From NCBI RefSeq assembly GCF_000807255.1, contig NZ_CP009268.1:248001-312000 (forward strand): a stretch of DNA of 64,000 nucleotides, written 5' to 3'. Shown piece by piece: positions 1-9,018 of this stretch. This DNA is from Clostridium pasteurianum DSM 525 = ATCC 6013. GTDB taxonomy: Bacteria > Bacillota > Clostridia > Clostridiales > Clostridiaceae. A program made the translations under genes and the position numbers. The notes below the pieces were generated by a model, which was not told the origin of the DNA, did no database searches, and saw only the letters and a program-made list of their open reading frames with translations. The first letter of the stretch is position 1; each line of letters starts with the position of its first letter.

Positions 1-191
1 ATAAAAAGTTATATATCTATAGACATTTTTAACCTATAAATTTAAAATTAATATATACATATCATTTTTTATTAAATATTTGTTATTGAAATATATAACC
101 TTATTTAATTTATATTATTTATAGAATTGATGGTATATTAATTATATTTAAAGAATAGTTTAAAATTTTCTTAAACTTAGGAGAAATCTTT

Positions 192-1457
192 ATGAAGAAA
201 ATAATTTCTATATTAATTATATTTTTAGTAAATATAAGTTTAATTTCCTGTGAAACTGCATCTAATAGTAGTAATGTAGAAAAACTCAGTGGAAAAGTGA
301 CTATATGGACTACTGACGCAAATGCAGCTTTAATAAATGATGCAGCGGCACTATTTAGGAAAAGGTATCCTGAGGTAAGTATTAATGTTTCATATTCAGA
401 TGTGAATACAGCTTTAGATAGTATATCTAAAAGTTCAAAGGAAAATGTCCATTTGCCTGATATTATGATTGTGAGAGATAAAAATATACCTGTAGTATTA
501 AATAAGGCTCAAAATAATATTTTGGATGCTTCAGAAATTCCACAATTTAAAAAGGATAAATTTATCAAAAATCAAATAAATAATAATACCTATAAAAATA
601 GAATTTATGCTGTCCCTTGGTATGTAGAACCGACAATTATGCTTTATAGGGAAGATATACTTAAAAGTTTAAATATAAAATCTGATGATATTAAAACTTG
701 GAAACAATATATAGATATAGGAAACAATATACTAAAACCCGAGGGTAAAGCTATGCTTTCTTCAATGGATATTAATGATGGAACTATTTATGACTTGCTT
801 TTAAGTCAGCTTGGAGTTAGCTATTTTAACAATAATGAAAATATAGATTTGCTTAATGAGAAGTCCGTAAGGGCAGCTGGTATTTTAAATGAAATATATA
901 AAAGCAAAATTTCACGGGATAGTACCGATAAAATACAATCTTTTATAAATGGGGATGCCATATCATTAATATGTAATGTAAGCACTATGTATAACATAGA
1001 AAGTAAATATCCAGATTTAAAGGACAAAATAAGAATACAAAAAATTCCTGCCTTTGAACCAGGAGGAAATAGGGATAATATAAATTTTGGAGACAATTTA
1101 ATGCTTTTGAAATCTAGTAAGAGTAATTCTGCTGCACTGCAGTTTGTACAATTTCTGAGTTCTGATAAAGAATTCGCTGATTATGAATTTAAAAGGTATG
1201 GATTTATATCCTCTGATACTACATCTTATGTAGAGGATAGTTTTTATAAGAAGAACGAATTTTATAACAAATATATAGGTATTATGGCTGTAGATGAAAT
1301 CTTAGGACTTAGAAATATGAAATATGAATATAATTTTAATATTATAAGAGATAAGAGTTTAAAGACTATAATTGATGCCTCTGCTAATAATAAACCATTA
1401 AATGAGAGTCTATATAATTTGCAGACGGCATTAGAACAATCAGATGAATTAAAATAA
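192..1457 (+). CDS. Extracellular solute-binding lipoprotein (ABC sugar-binding family 1)
   Basis: A 421-residue protein with an N-terminal signal peptide ending in a lipobox (LISC, Cys near residue 20), so it is probably a lipid-anchored substrate-binding protein on the outer face of the membrane. The body has the alternating hydrophobic pattern and the 'VTIWTTDANAAL' opening strand typical of family 1 sugar-binding proteins (MalE/UgpB-like). An AGGAGA site lies about 8 nt before the ATG. No permease or ATPase gene is adjacent, so it is an orphan in this window; partners may lie upstream of position 1 or elsewhere. The substrate cannot be told from sequence. Confidence 0.75.
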   Translation: MKKIISILIIFLVNISLISCETASNSSNVEKLSGKVTIWTTDANAALINDAAALFRKRYPEVSINVSYSDVNTALDSISKSSKENVHLPDIMIVRDKNIPVVLNKAQNNILDASEIPQFKKDKFIKNQINNNTYKNRIYAVPWYVEPTIMLYREDILKSLNIKSDDIKTWKQYIDIGNNILKPEGKAMLSSMDINDGTIYDLLLSQLGVSYFNNNENIDLLNEKSVRAAGILNEIYKSKISRDSTDKIQSFINGDAISLICNVSTMYNIESKYPDLKDKIRIQKIPAFEPGGNRDNINFGDNLMLLKSSKSNSAALQFVQFLSSDKEFADYEFKRYGFISSDTTSYVEDSFYKKNEFYNKYIGIMAVDEILGLRNMKYEYNFNIIRDKSLKTIIDASANNKPLNESLYNLQTALEQSDELK

Positions 1458-1497
1458 TTTTATATATTAATATTTTTAAAATAAGCATTTAAAAACG

Positions 1498-1526
1498 TTT
1501 ACAAAGTTGGAGGATTAGTATATAAT
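1498..1526 (+). promoter_or_regulatory. Sigma-A type promoter upstream of a candidate small RNA
   Basis: TTTACA (1498-1503), exactly 17 nt, then TATAAT (1521-1526). The match is strong and points into a stretch without any open frame, which ends in a long hairpin and a T-run at 1693-1699. Confidence 0.6.
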
Positions 1527-1532
1527 CTACGT

Positions 1533-1699
1533 ATAGCATAAATATATAGATTAGCTATGATTATTTGGGTTTGATCAAGGGATATTTTTGTTAGGCATCT
1601 TAAAGAAAGACAGTCAAATAAGCTTGTTTTGAAGCAAGTTCTTAATTCAGGTTAAAGCTTTGACTTGTCATTTATTTAAAATGCCTAAAATGTTTTTTT
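1533..1699 (+). ncRNA. Candidate structured small RNA (about 165 nt)
   Basis: The stretch follows a strong promoter and ends in seven T residues. A small hairpin (ATAGC 1533-1537 with GCTAT 1554-1558) is followed by a long imperfect stem: 1591-1624 pairs with 1655-1688, starting with TTAGGCAT/ATGCCTAA. The loop contains a 24-nt sequence repeated exactly at 31779-31802. No family was recognised. It could also be only a large terminator for the convergent gene that ends at 1712. Confidence 0.4.
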
Positions 1700-1711
1700 G
1701 AACTAATTTAT

Positions 1712-2854
1712 TCAAATTATACTTGAGGATATTTTTGATTCCCTATATATCTTTTCGTATACTTCTAAGGTGTCCTGGGCTGTTTTTATCCAAGAGAATT
1801 CCAAGGAACGTTTTAAACCCTTATTAGACAAATCCTTTTTTATCAAATCACTAGTAAGTACCTTGTAAAGTTTTTCTGAAAGCATATCTATATTTTGTGG
1901 ATCTATTAATAGAGCAGAATTTCCAGTAACTTCTGGTATAGAAGTAGTATTGGAAGTTATAACAGGGGTTCCGCAGCTCATTGCTTCCAACGGAGGAAGT
2001 CCAAAGCCTTCATACAAAGATGGATATACAAATACTTCACAGGAATTATAGAAAATAGGTAAGTCTTCATTGGGTATAAAATCTGTAAATATTATATTTT
2101 CAGATATTTTTGAGTTAAGTTTCATTCGTATTAAATTTTCAATATCATCCTTTTTTGAACCACAGATTACAAGTTTAATATCTTTACTTATATCCTTAGA
2201 TACTTTTTCGTAGGATTTAATCAAAGAGGATACGTTTTTTCGTGCACTGAATCCTCCTAAGTATAATATAAAAGGAGAATTTATATTATATTTTTTAGAA
2301 ATATATTTTTTACAATAATTTTTATCTAGAGGTTTGTATATTTTATCCGCAGCTAGTGGAGTGACAAATACTTTATCCGGGTTAATTGGGAAGAATTTCA
2401 ATATATCTTTTTTTGAGTATTCAGAGACAGTAATTATGGCATCAGCTTCACTGATAATTTGCGGCATATCTTTTAAAAATTTTAATAGGTATCCTCTACC
2501 CACAGTTTCAGGCATTATATATGGAATTAAATCATGTATTGTTACTACTTTCAGGCAATTTATATTCTGTGAGAGTCCTATTCCATTTTGAGATATATGA
2601 TATATATCTATATTATCTTTTTTTATATCTTTTGGGAAAAAATATTCCTGAAAAAATCTATGATATCTCCTCGAAGCCATTCGTATAATTGTATTATTAT
2701 TTTTAAATTTTTCATAATTTTCTCCAGACCAATAGAGAATATATTTATTTAATTTATCTATGAGAATAAGATTTTTTATAAGGTTTTCGGCATAAGTTCC
2801 TATTCCTGTGCCTTTATACCAGTTTATTCCTCGGGCATCAAATGCAATTCTCAT
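1712..2854 (-). CDS. CotSA-like glycosyltransferase (GT4), spore coat
   Basis: A 380-residue GT-B fold glycosyltransferase of family 4. The N-terminal 'MRIAFDARGI' strand and the GTGIGTYAENL loop bind the acceptor side; the C-terminal domain shows the 'YEGFGLPPLEAMSCGTPV' sugar-nucleotide motif. In Bacillus subtilis CotSA is a spore-coat protein encoded next to cotS. Here the gene is divergent from a cotS-like gene, which supports a coat-modifying role. The ATG at 2854 is chosen because GAGGAG lies 8 nt before it; an upstream in-frame GTG at 2863 lacks such a site. The donor sugar is unknown. A close paralog lies at 7708-8835. Confidence 0.75.
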   Translation of the reverse strand: MRIAFDARGINWYKGTGIGTYAENLIKNLILIDKLNKYILYWSGENYEKFKNNNTIIRMASRRYHRFFQEYFFPKDIKKDNIDIYHISQNGIGLSQNINCLKVVTIHDLIPYIMPETVGRGYLLKFLKDMPQIISEADAIITVSEYSKKDILKFFPINPDKVFVTPLAADKIYKPLDKNYCKKYISKKYNINSPFILYLGGFSARKNVSSLIKSYEKVSKDISKDIKLVICGSKKDDIENLIRMKLNSKISENIIFTDFIPNEDLPIFYNSCEVFVYPSLYEGFGLPPLEAMSCGTPVITSNTTSIPEVTGNSALLIDPQNIDMLSEKLYKVLTSDLIKKDLSNKGLKRSLEFSWIKTAQDTLEVYEKIYRESKISSSII

Positions 2855-3009
2855 TGAATACACTCCTCAAAAATTGATTAATAAGTAAGGTTATAATTGT
2901 TTTACTTATATTAATAATATTAATTTAAGCTAGGAAATGTGTCAGCATTCACACTGTTGAAAAAAAACTCATATAATGAATCAGAACAATGCTTAGTGGA
3001 GGCATAGTT

Positions 3010-4020
3010 ATGCAAACAGAAGCTATAATAAAGCTGATAATGGATAATTATGAAATAGGTGTAGATAAAGTTACAAAGATAAAAAATGTTTATAAATTAG
3101 AAGGAAAATCAGAGAAGTATTGTCTTAAGATTGTTCATTATGAATATGGACATTTTTTATTCATATTAGAAGCCATGAAACATCTAATCAATAGAGGTTT
3201 TAATAATGTACTTAAAATAATAAAAAATAGAGAAGGTAAAGAGTATATAAAATTTGGTGAGAATTATGCATATCTTACAAAATGGGCTATAGCTAGAGAA
3301 TGTAATTATGATAATCCTCTAGATTTAGTGTTAGCCTCTTCTACCCTTGCTAGTTTGCATAAAAAAAGCGAAGGTTTTGTTGTCACAAAAGAAATGCACC
3401 CAAGATATAATTGGCTTAAATGGCCAGAAGTGTTTACTACCAGAATAGATGAAATGTTAGATTTTAATGATAGAATTCAAAAGAAAGATAACAAGACAGA
3501 ATTTGATTATAGGTACAAAGATGTGATTGACAAAGAGATCAATAGAGCTAATAGAAGTATAATGAATTTAAATAAGACAGATTATTGTCATAAAATGAAA
3601 ACAGAGATGAAAAAAAATGGATACTGTCATCATGATTTTGCACATCACAATGTACTTATAGATAAAGAGCAAGAGGTAGTAATAATAGATTTTGATTATT
3701 GTATTTTAGATACTCATCTTCATGATTTATCAAGTCTTTTAATAAGAAAAATGAAGAATGGTAAATGGGATATGGACAATGCTCTTTATGTGTTAGATGC
3801 ATATAATTCCATATATTCTATAGAAAAAAGTGACATACCTGTTATGACTGCATTTATGGAATTTCCACAGGATTTTTGGCAAGTAGGTATTCAATATTAT
3901 TGGGAAAAACAACCTTGGGGAGAGGAGTTTTTCCTAAATAAATTAAAGAAGATAGAACTTGACATAGATGAAAGACAAGAATTCCTAGAGAAATTTAGAA
4001 ATTTAGATTACGGAGGTTAG
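3010..4020 (+). CDS. CotS-family spore coat protein (kinase/APH fold)
   Basis: A 336-residue protein with the aminoglycoside-phosphotransferase-like fold used by CotS/CotI/YutH coat proteins. It keeps the kinase signature 'CHHDFAHHNVLID' (catalytic Asp plus metal Asn) and 'IIDFDYC' (DFD metal loop), so it may phosphorylate a small molecule or coat component. The C-terminal FPQDFW...YYWEKQPW helix is shared by all paralogs in this cluster. The ATG at 3010 follows GGAGG by about 8 nt; the in-frame ATG at 2989 lies before that site. It is the first gene of a short run continuing to 5006. Confidence 0.75.
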   Translation: MQTEAIIKLIMDNYEIGVDKVTKIKNVYKLEGKSEKYCLKIVHYEYGHFLFILEAMKHLINRGFNNVLKIIKNREGKEYIKFGENYAYLTKWAIARECNYDNPLDLVLASSTLASLHKKSEGFVVTKEMHPRYNWLKWPEVFTTRIDEMLDFNDRIQKKDNKTEFDYRYKDVIDKEINRANRSIMNLNKTDYCHKMKTEMKKNGYCHHDFAHHNVLIDKEQEVVIIDFDYCILDTHLHDLSSLLIRKMKNGKWDMDNALYVLDAYNSIYSIEKSDIPVMTAFMEFPQDFWQVGIQYYWEKQPWGEEFFLNKLKKIELDIDERQEFLEKFRNLDYGG

Positions 4021-4028
4021 GTAAGGCT

Positions 4029-4241
4029 ATGGGAAAACACAAGCATATAAATAATAAGTGTATTGAAACTGTAAATGTAGATGAAAAGGATATAAATGAT
4101 TATGATAAAAAGATTGAAGAATTAAGTGAGAGAGTTAAGAGGTTAAAAAGGATTAAAAGGAGAACAAAAAAACTTGCTGAACTAGAGCAGAAGGAGCATG
4201 AAATAATAAGAAAATTAAGTAAGCATCATAAATCGAGGTGA
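4029..4241 (+). CDS. Small basic coiled-coil protein, unknown function
   Basis: A 70-residue protein starting 8 nt after the preceding CotS-like gene, so probably co-transcribed. It is Lys/Glu/Arg-rich, with a heptad-like helix from about residue 25 to the end (EELSERVKRLKRIKRRTKKL). No family is recognised. Its place between coat genes suggests a spore-layer or sporulation-specific product, but this rests on context only. Confidence 0.55.
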   Translation: MGKHKHINNKCIETVNVDEKDINDYDKKIEELSERVKRLKRIKRRTKKLAELEQKEHEIIRKLSKHHKSR

Positions 4242-4247
4242 TTATCT

Positions 4248-5006
4248 ATGGCTGAAAGTAGAATAATTTCCTTAGAGCAATATTTAAATGAAAGTAATAT
4301 TAGATTAACAAATAATAGTTTTGATAATGTATTGGAAAATATTACTGAAAATAAAGTTTTAGAGCAAATAGATACTATATATGGTTTTCATAAGTCTGTG
4401 CTGGGATGTAATTCCATAATTTTTAAATCTATCCCAAATAAAATAGGAAAGACTGTTGAAAAATATAAAATACGCATAAAAAATTTAAAAAGAGATTTAA
4501 AAGGCTTTAAGGATAAAAGTACTTTAAATGAATTTGAAAATATGGTGTTAAAGACTTCAGATAATTATTTAAGCAGGGCAGAAAAGTGTATTGATATAGT
4601 AAATCGATGTAATTATATAAACTTAGTTAAAAGAAGTATGCAAAGATTTGAAATTTGTCTTGGAAATACTTATTTTGATAATCTTAGAAATAGTGATGGA
4701 TTAGAAATAAATAGTTTAAAAAAGTGTGCTTATAATATGCTGGAAATGGATGGTATATATTTAATCAACAAGGTTAAGAAAAATAAAAACGATATAGATT
4801 TAGAAAAAATAATAAACTATTTTTGTAAAATAGAACAATTTGATAAGTACAGTAATAATTTTATTAGAGCCTTAATATCCTATCCCCATGCATATATGAA
4901 GTGTTGTGAGAGATACAGATTAAGCAAAAAGCAGTGGGATATAAATGAATATGTCATGAGCCTTAATAGAGCCATGAAACTTGATTGTAATGATATTATC
5001 CTATGA
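4248..5006 (+). CDS. Degenerate CotS-like protein lacking kinase motifs
   Basis: A 252-residue protein that looks unknown at first but aligns by eye with the C-terminal two thirds of the CotS-like proteins beside it. 'YGFHKSVLGC' matches their 'ILHERSKGYE', and 'SYPHAYMKCCERYRLSKKQW' matches their FPQRFW...YY...W helix. The catalytic HHD...N segment is replaced by 'CLGNTYFDN' and the DFD loop by 'SLKKC', and most of the N-lobe is missing. It starts 6 nt after the previous stop, in the same likely operon. A structural, non-enzymatic coat role is inferred; AGGTG precedes the ATG. Confidence 0.6.
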   Translation: MAESRIISLEQYLNESNIRLTNNSFDNVLENITENKVLEQIDTIYGFHKSVLGCNSIIFKSIPNKIGKTVEKYKIRIKNLKRDLKGFKDKSTLNEFENMVLKTSDNYLSRAEKCIDIVNRCNYINLVKRSMQRFEICLGNTYFDNLRNSDGLEINSLKKCAYNMLEMDGIYLINKVKKNKNDIDLEKIINYFCKIEQFDKYSNNFIRALISYPHAYMKCCERYRLSKKQWDINEYVMSLNRAMKLDCNDIIL

Positions 5007-5148
5007 CTAGGTATTTGCTGCTCTCATTCTAATAATAGATGAATATACCTTTGTAAAAGATACTAAAAATTTAATGACTTATTAAAATTTAGACTGACTA
5101 TAATATAAATTATGATTAATATATTCATTAATAGGAGGAGGTTATGTT

Positions 5149-6177
5149 ATGGTGGATTTAGGATATAGGGATAAAGCTTATTTGTCCAAATATGATTTAG
5201 ATATAAGACTTTTTGAAAAATTTAACTTAAAGGTTACAGATTTAGTTCCTGTAAGGAAAGTATTTTTAATTAATACCGATAAAGGGGATAAAATATTAAA
5301 GAGAATAGATTGTACTTTAGATGAATTTCATTTTATAGTGGAAGCTCTAAAATATATAAATAGAAGTTTTAGCTTCATAATGGATTTTGAAGATAGTATA
5401 GATAATAAAAAATATGCTCAGTGGAAAGGCGAGTACTATTGTATTATGGATAAAATTGAAGGCAGAGAATGCGAATTCAGTAATCCTGTAGATTTATCTA
5501 TATCATCTAAAGGACTTGGAAAGCTTCATAGGGCATCAGAAGGCTTTAGGTATAAAAATTCTAATAAAAATATATGTGGTAATCTCTTAAAAAATATTAC
5601 AAGAAAAAGAGAAGAAATATTATTTTTTAAGAGAATGGTAAGTCTCTATGAGAACAGATCGGAGTTTGACAAAATATTTTTAGACAATGTGGATATTTAT
5701 ATAGAGAAAATTGACAAGTGTTTGGAATTTTTAAACAATACTCCTTATTATAAACTTTGCAGTGAAGAGGATAAGATAGTGTTATGTCATCATGATCTTG
5801 CTCATCATAATATAATAATTAATAATGATAAGGCTTACTTTATAGATTTTGATTTTTCTGTAATTGATTTAAAGGTTCATGACTTATGCAATTTTATAAA
5901 CAAGGTAATAAAGAATTTTTCTTTTGATATAGATAAGGCGAAAACTATTTTAGATAATTACTGTAGTACTAATACATTAAGTAAAAATGAACTCAGTGTA
6001 TTACTGGGAATGATGACTTTTCCAGAAGACTTTTATGATATTTCAAAAGATTATTATTCTAAGAGAAAAGACTGGGAAGAAAATATTTTTGTATCTAGGC
6101 TAAATAGAAAAATTAGGTTTGAACCAGATAGAGAAGAATTCTTGCAGGAATTTAGAGAAGAAATAGATAAATTTTAA
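5149..6177 (+). CDS. CotS-family spore coat protein (kinase/APH fold)
   Basis: A 342-residue CotS-like protein with intact kinase-fold motifs 'CHHDLAHHNIIIN' and 'FIDFDFSV'. It starts from ATG 5149 behind a very strong GGAGGAGG site (5133-5140). It is separated from the preceding gene by 142 bp and followed by a terminator (6199-6237). The C-terminal FPEDFY...YYSKRKDW helix is as in its paralogs. It is probably made in the mother cell during sporulation, by analogy with CotS; the phosphate acceptor is unknown. Confidence 0.75.
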   Translation: MVDLGYRDKAYLSKYDLDIRLFEKFNLKVTDLVPVRKVFLINTDKGDKILKRIDCTLDEFHFIVEALKYINRSFSFIMDFEDSIDNKKYAQWKGEYYCIMDKIEGRECEFSNPVDLSISSKGLGKLHRASEGFRYKNSNKNICGNLLKNITRKREEILFFKRMVSLYENRSEFDKIFLDNVDIYIEKIDKCLEFLNNTPYYKLCSEEDKIVLCHHDLAHHNIIINNDKAYFIDFDFSVIDLKVHDLCNFINKVIKNFSFDIDKAKTILDNYCSTNTLSKNELSVLLGMMTFPEDFYDISKDYYSKRKDWEENIFVSRLNRKIRFEPDREEFLQEFREEIDKF

Positions 6178-6198
6178 AATATGAATATAAAAAATTAG

Positions 6199-6237
6199 CC
6201 CTTTAAACTGAGTAATTCAGATATAAAGGGTTTTTTA
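6199..6237 (+). terminator. Rho-independent terminator after cotS-like gene
   Basis: CCCTTTA (6199-6205) pairs with TAAAGGG (6224-6230), followed by six T residues. Before the insertion element arrived it probably served both convergent genes. Confidence 0.7.
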
Positions 6238-6238
6238 T

Positions 6239-7713
6239 TTTAAGTACACCACTTTACAAGTAATTAAAAAATACCAAAAAATACAACGTACCAAATACCT
6301 CTAAAATATCAATACTAACTTTGAAAGAAACCAGTAGAGAATGGAGGTATCTGGTACTATGGTTAGTATTGACCAAAAATCATTAATTCAAACAATAAAA
6401 ATTTATTTAAGTGAATATAGATCAATTTTTAAGAAGCGAAGCTTTGTTATATTTGTTATACTCATTGAAGCTATACTAGCGGTTTAAGAGCTTCGCTCAA
6501 TAAAATTTTTATATGATAATTTTATAAAAAAATATTGGACTAAAGTTCTAAATAGCTTTTATTACTTTTTATCCTACACCAAGTTTTCGGTAGAGAGTTT
6601 AATGATAGTTACAGTTAGAATAGCATTAACTCTCATTCCAGAAGATATAAAATCATCTATTACTATATTCTTAATTGTAGATGATACTCTTCAACCTAAA
6701 TTTGGGAACAAATTTGATTGTTATAGTAAACTTTTTGACCATACACAGCATAATGGTACTTCGTACTTAAATGGGCATTGTTTTGTATCGTTAGTTATAA
6801 ATATACCTATACTTTTTAATGGAAAAATCAAGTATATTAGCCTACCCGTAGGGTATAAGCTCTATGATAAAACAAAAAGTAAACTTGAAATTGCAGGTAA
6901 TATGATTGTAAATGTTATGCCACTACTTATAGATTATCAAGTTATTGTACTATGCGACAGCTGGTATACTAAAAAGCCATTTTTAAAAATATCAAAGAAT
7001 TTCAATAACATTAATGTAATAGGGGCAGTTCGTTCTGATACGTGCTTATATGATTTACAGCCTAAACCTACAGGTAAAAGAGGACGCCCAAGAAAAAAAG
7101 GTGAAAAACTCAATATTAAAAACTTTAACTATGAAAAAGTAGATAACTACTATATAGCAACTAAAAAAGTAATAACAAACTTATTTGATGAACCAGTATT
7201 TGTAACTGTAAGCACTACAGATATTGATAAATTTTCATCTGTAAGGTTATATATTAGCTCTATAGAACCTTCAGAATTGGAAGTTTTTAAGAACTACAAT
7301 ACTGATGACTTAACTATCGATAAAAACAAACCACATCTTATTCCATTTTATACATACAAAATAAGATGGAACATAGAAGTTATTTTTTATCAACATAAAT
7401 TCTTCTGGTCTTTTGGTAAATATATGGTAAGGTCTCAAGAGGCTATAGAGAAATATGTTAACTTACTGGCTATCGCCTACAGTTTTACGGTAATATTACC
7501 TTTTATAAATAAAGCTTTTTCGAAATACCAATTTAAGAGTCCCCAGGTAACTAAAAATACTATATCTTACCAAATGTCAAAAGAATTAATATTACGCACT
7601 TTCGTGCAAAAGCTACAAAAGAACAAAATTCAAGAAGAAGTTCTAAAGGTAATTAATTCCTTGGCTTCTCAAGATAACGCTAGTTAATTTTATTGTAAAG
7701 TGGTGTTTTAAGT
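6239..7713 (+). mobile_element. IS4-superfamily insertion sequence with inverted repeats and 7-bp target duplication
   Basis: Perfect 14-bp inverted repeats, ACACCACTTTACAA at 6246-6259 and its complement at 7693-7706, bound a 1461-bp element. TTTAAGT flanks it directly on both sides (6239-6245 and 7707-7713), a 7-bp target duplication. The right-hand copy holds the TAA stop of the minus-strand glycosyltransferase gene that begins at 7708, so the insertion regenerated that stop instead of breaking the gene. Confidence 0.9.
6359..7687 (+). pseudogene. IS transposase (DDE, IS4/IS701-like) interrupted by one in-frame stop
   Basis: A reading frame opens with ATG 6359 behind ATGGAGG, meets TAA at 6485-6487 (codon 43), and continues in the same frame from the next codon to 7687. 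The downstream part holds the DDE residues: 'IVDDTLQPKFG', 'LCDSWYTKK' and 'IRWNIEVIFYQHK'. The translated segment after the stop (ELRSIKFLYDNFIKKYW) reads as normal transposase N-terminus, so one substitution such as CAA to TAA best explains the break. An internal ATG at 6602 could give a shortened protein. The intact ends suggest recent arrival. Confidence 0.75.
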
Positions 7714-8835
7714 ATTTTTAAATACTTTTTTATATATATTTAAGGTTGAAAGAGCAGTATTTTCCCAGATGAAATTTTTACTTATACTTAAACCCTTATG
7801 GATTAAATTTTTCCTTAAATTCTCATCATTCAGGCCTTTATAAAGTGCATCACAAATCTTGTCTTCATCTCTTGGATCTACAAGTAAACTACAATTATTG
7901 AGTATCTCGGGAAGAGAGGTAACATTTGATGATACCACAGGTACACCACAGGCCATAGCCTCTACAGGAGGAAGACCGAAACCTTCATATAGGGATAGAT
8001 ATGCAAAAAGCTTTGCTGAATTATAAAGGTATGGCATATAATTTATAGGAATAAAACCAGGGAATATAACTTTGTCTTCAATATGGAGCTTTTGAGCACA
8101 ACTTTTATAGTTCTTATAGGATTTTCCCTTTGTACCTGCAATGACCAGCTTTAAATCATTTGGAGTTTTTGCTATAAGTTTTTTAAAGGCATGTAAAAGA
8201 CCTATTATATTCTTTCTGGGGCTAAAGCCACCTACATACAATATGAAATCTCCAGTTATTCCATAAGTATTTTTAATAATTTTCTTACTCAGCTCTTTAT
8301 TTAAAGGTCTATATATATTTTCAGCTGCAAGATAAGTCACATATATCTTATTAGCTGGAAAATTAAATGTTTTTGCTATATCATTTTTTGAAAAATTTGA
8401 TACTGTTATAATAGCATCACAAATAGACACTATGCTAGGTAATTCTTCGTTAAATATATGAAGATACCTATCGCTTACAGTATCAGGCATTTTATAGGGA
8501 ATTACATCATGTAAGGTTATAATAAAGGGACATGTCTTTTCTAAAGGAAGTCCAACTCCATTTTGTGGTACATGATATAATTCTATACTTTTATTATTTA
8601 AAATATTGGGTATATTAACTTGATCCCAAAAATTATTATTAGTTTTTTCATTTATATTATTTATTTTAAATTTATTAGAAAAGTTTATATCTATGTTTGA
8701 AGCTTCAGGCATAAATAATAAATAATCATTAATAGTATCAATTTTATTTAGACAGTTTATGAGCTGATAAGTATATGTTCCAATACCAGTACCTCTATAG
8801 AGTTTAGCAGCTCGTGCATCTATTCCTATTCTCAT
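7708..8835 (-). CDS. CotSA-like glycosyltransferase (GT4), second copy
   Basis: A 375-residue paralog of the protein at 1712-2854, with the same 'MRIGIDARAAK...GTGIGTYTYQL' start and 'YEGFGLPPVEAMACGVPVV' donor-binding motif. It is divergent from a cotS-like gene at 9019, repeating the layout of the first module. ATG 8835 is preferred because AAAGGT precedes it at normal spacing and it matches the paralog's start; an upstream in-frame ATG (8853) has no good site. Its stop codon lies inside the target duplication of the neighbouring insertion sequence. Confidence 0.75.
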   Translation of the reverse strand: MRIGIDARAAKLYRGTGIGTYTYQLINCLNKIDTINDYLLFMPEASNIDINFSNKFKINNINEKTNNNFWDQVNIPNILNNKSIELYHVPQNGVGLPLEKTCPFIITLHDVIPYKMPDTVSDRYLHIFNEELPSIVSICDAIITVSNFSKNDIAKTFNFPANKIYVTYLAAENIYRPLNKELSKKIIKNTYGITGDFILYVGGFSPRKNIIGLLHAFKKLIAKTPNDLKLVIAGTKGKSYKNYKSCAQKLHIEDKVIFPGFIPINYMPYLYNSAKLFAYLSLYEGFGLPPVEAMACGVPVVSSNVTSLPEILNNCSLLVDPRDEDKICDALYKGLNDENLRKNLIHKGLSISKNFIWENTALSTLNIYKKVFKNT

Positions 8836-9018
8836 AATATATTTACCTTTCATAATTGCTTCACTTTAGTATATTAATATAAGTTAAAAAATGTTAATAA
8901 TTTTGTATATTTGCCATGATTACTTAAAACAAATTGTTAATCAGTAACTTGTACAATAAATTTATTCTAAAAAAGTAATAATAATCATATACATATTTCT
9001 ATGGGGGGTGATTAAAAG

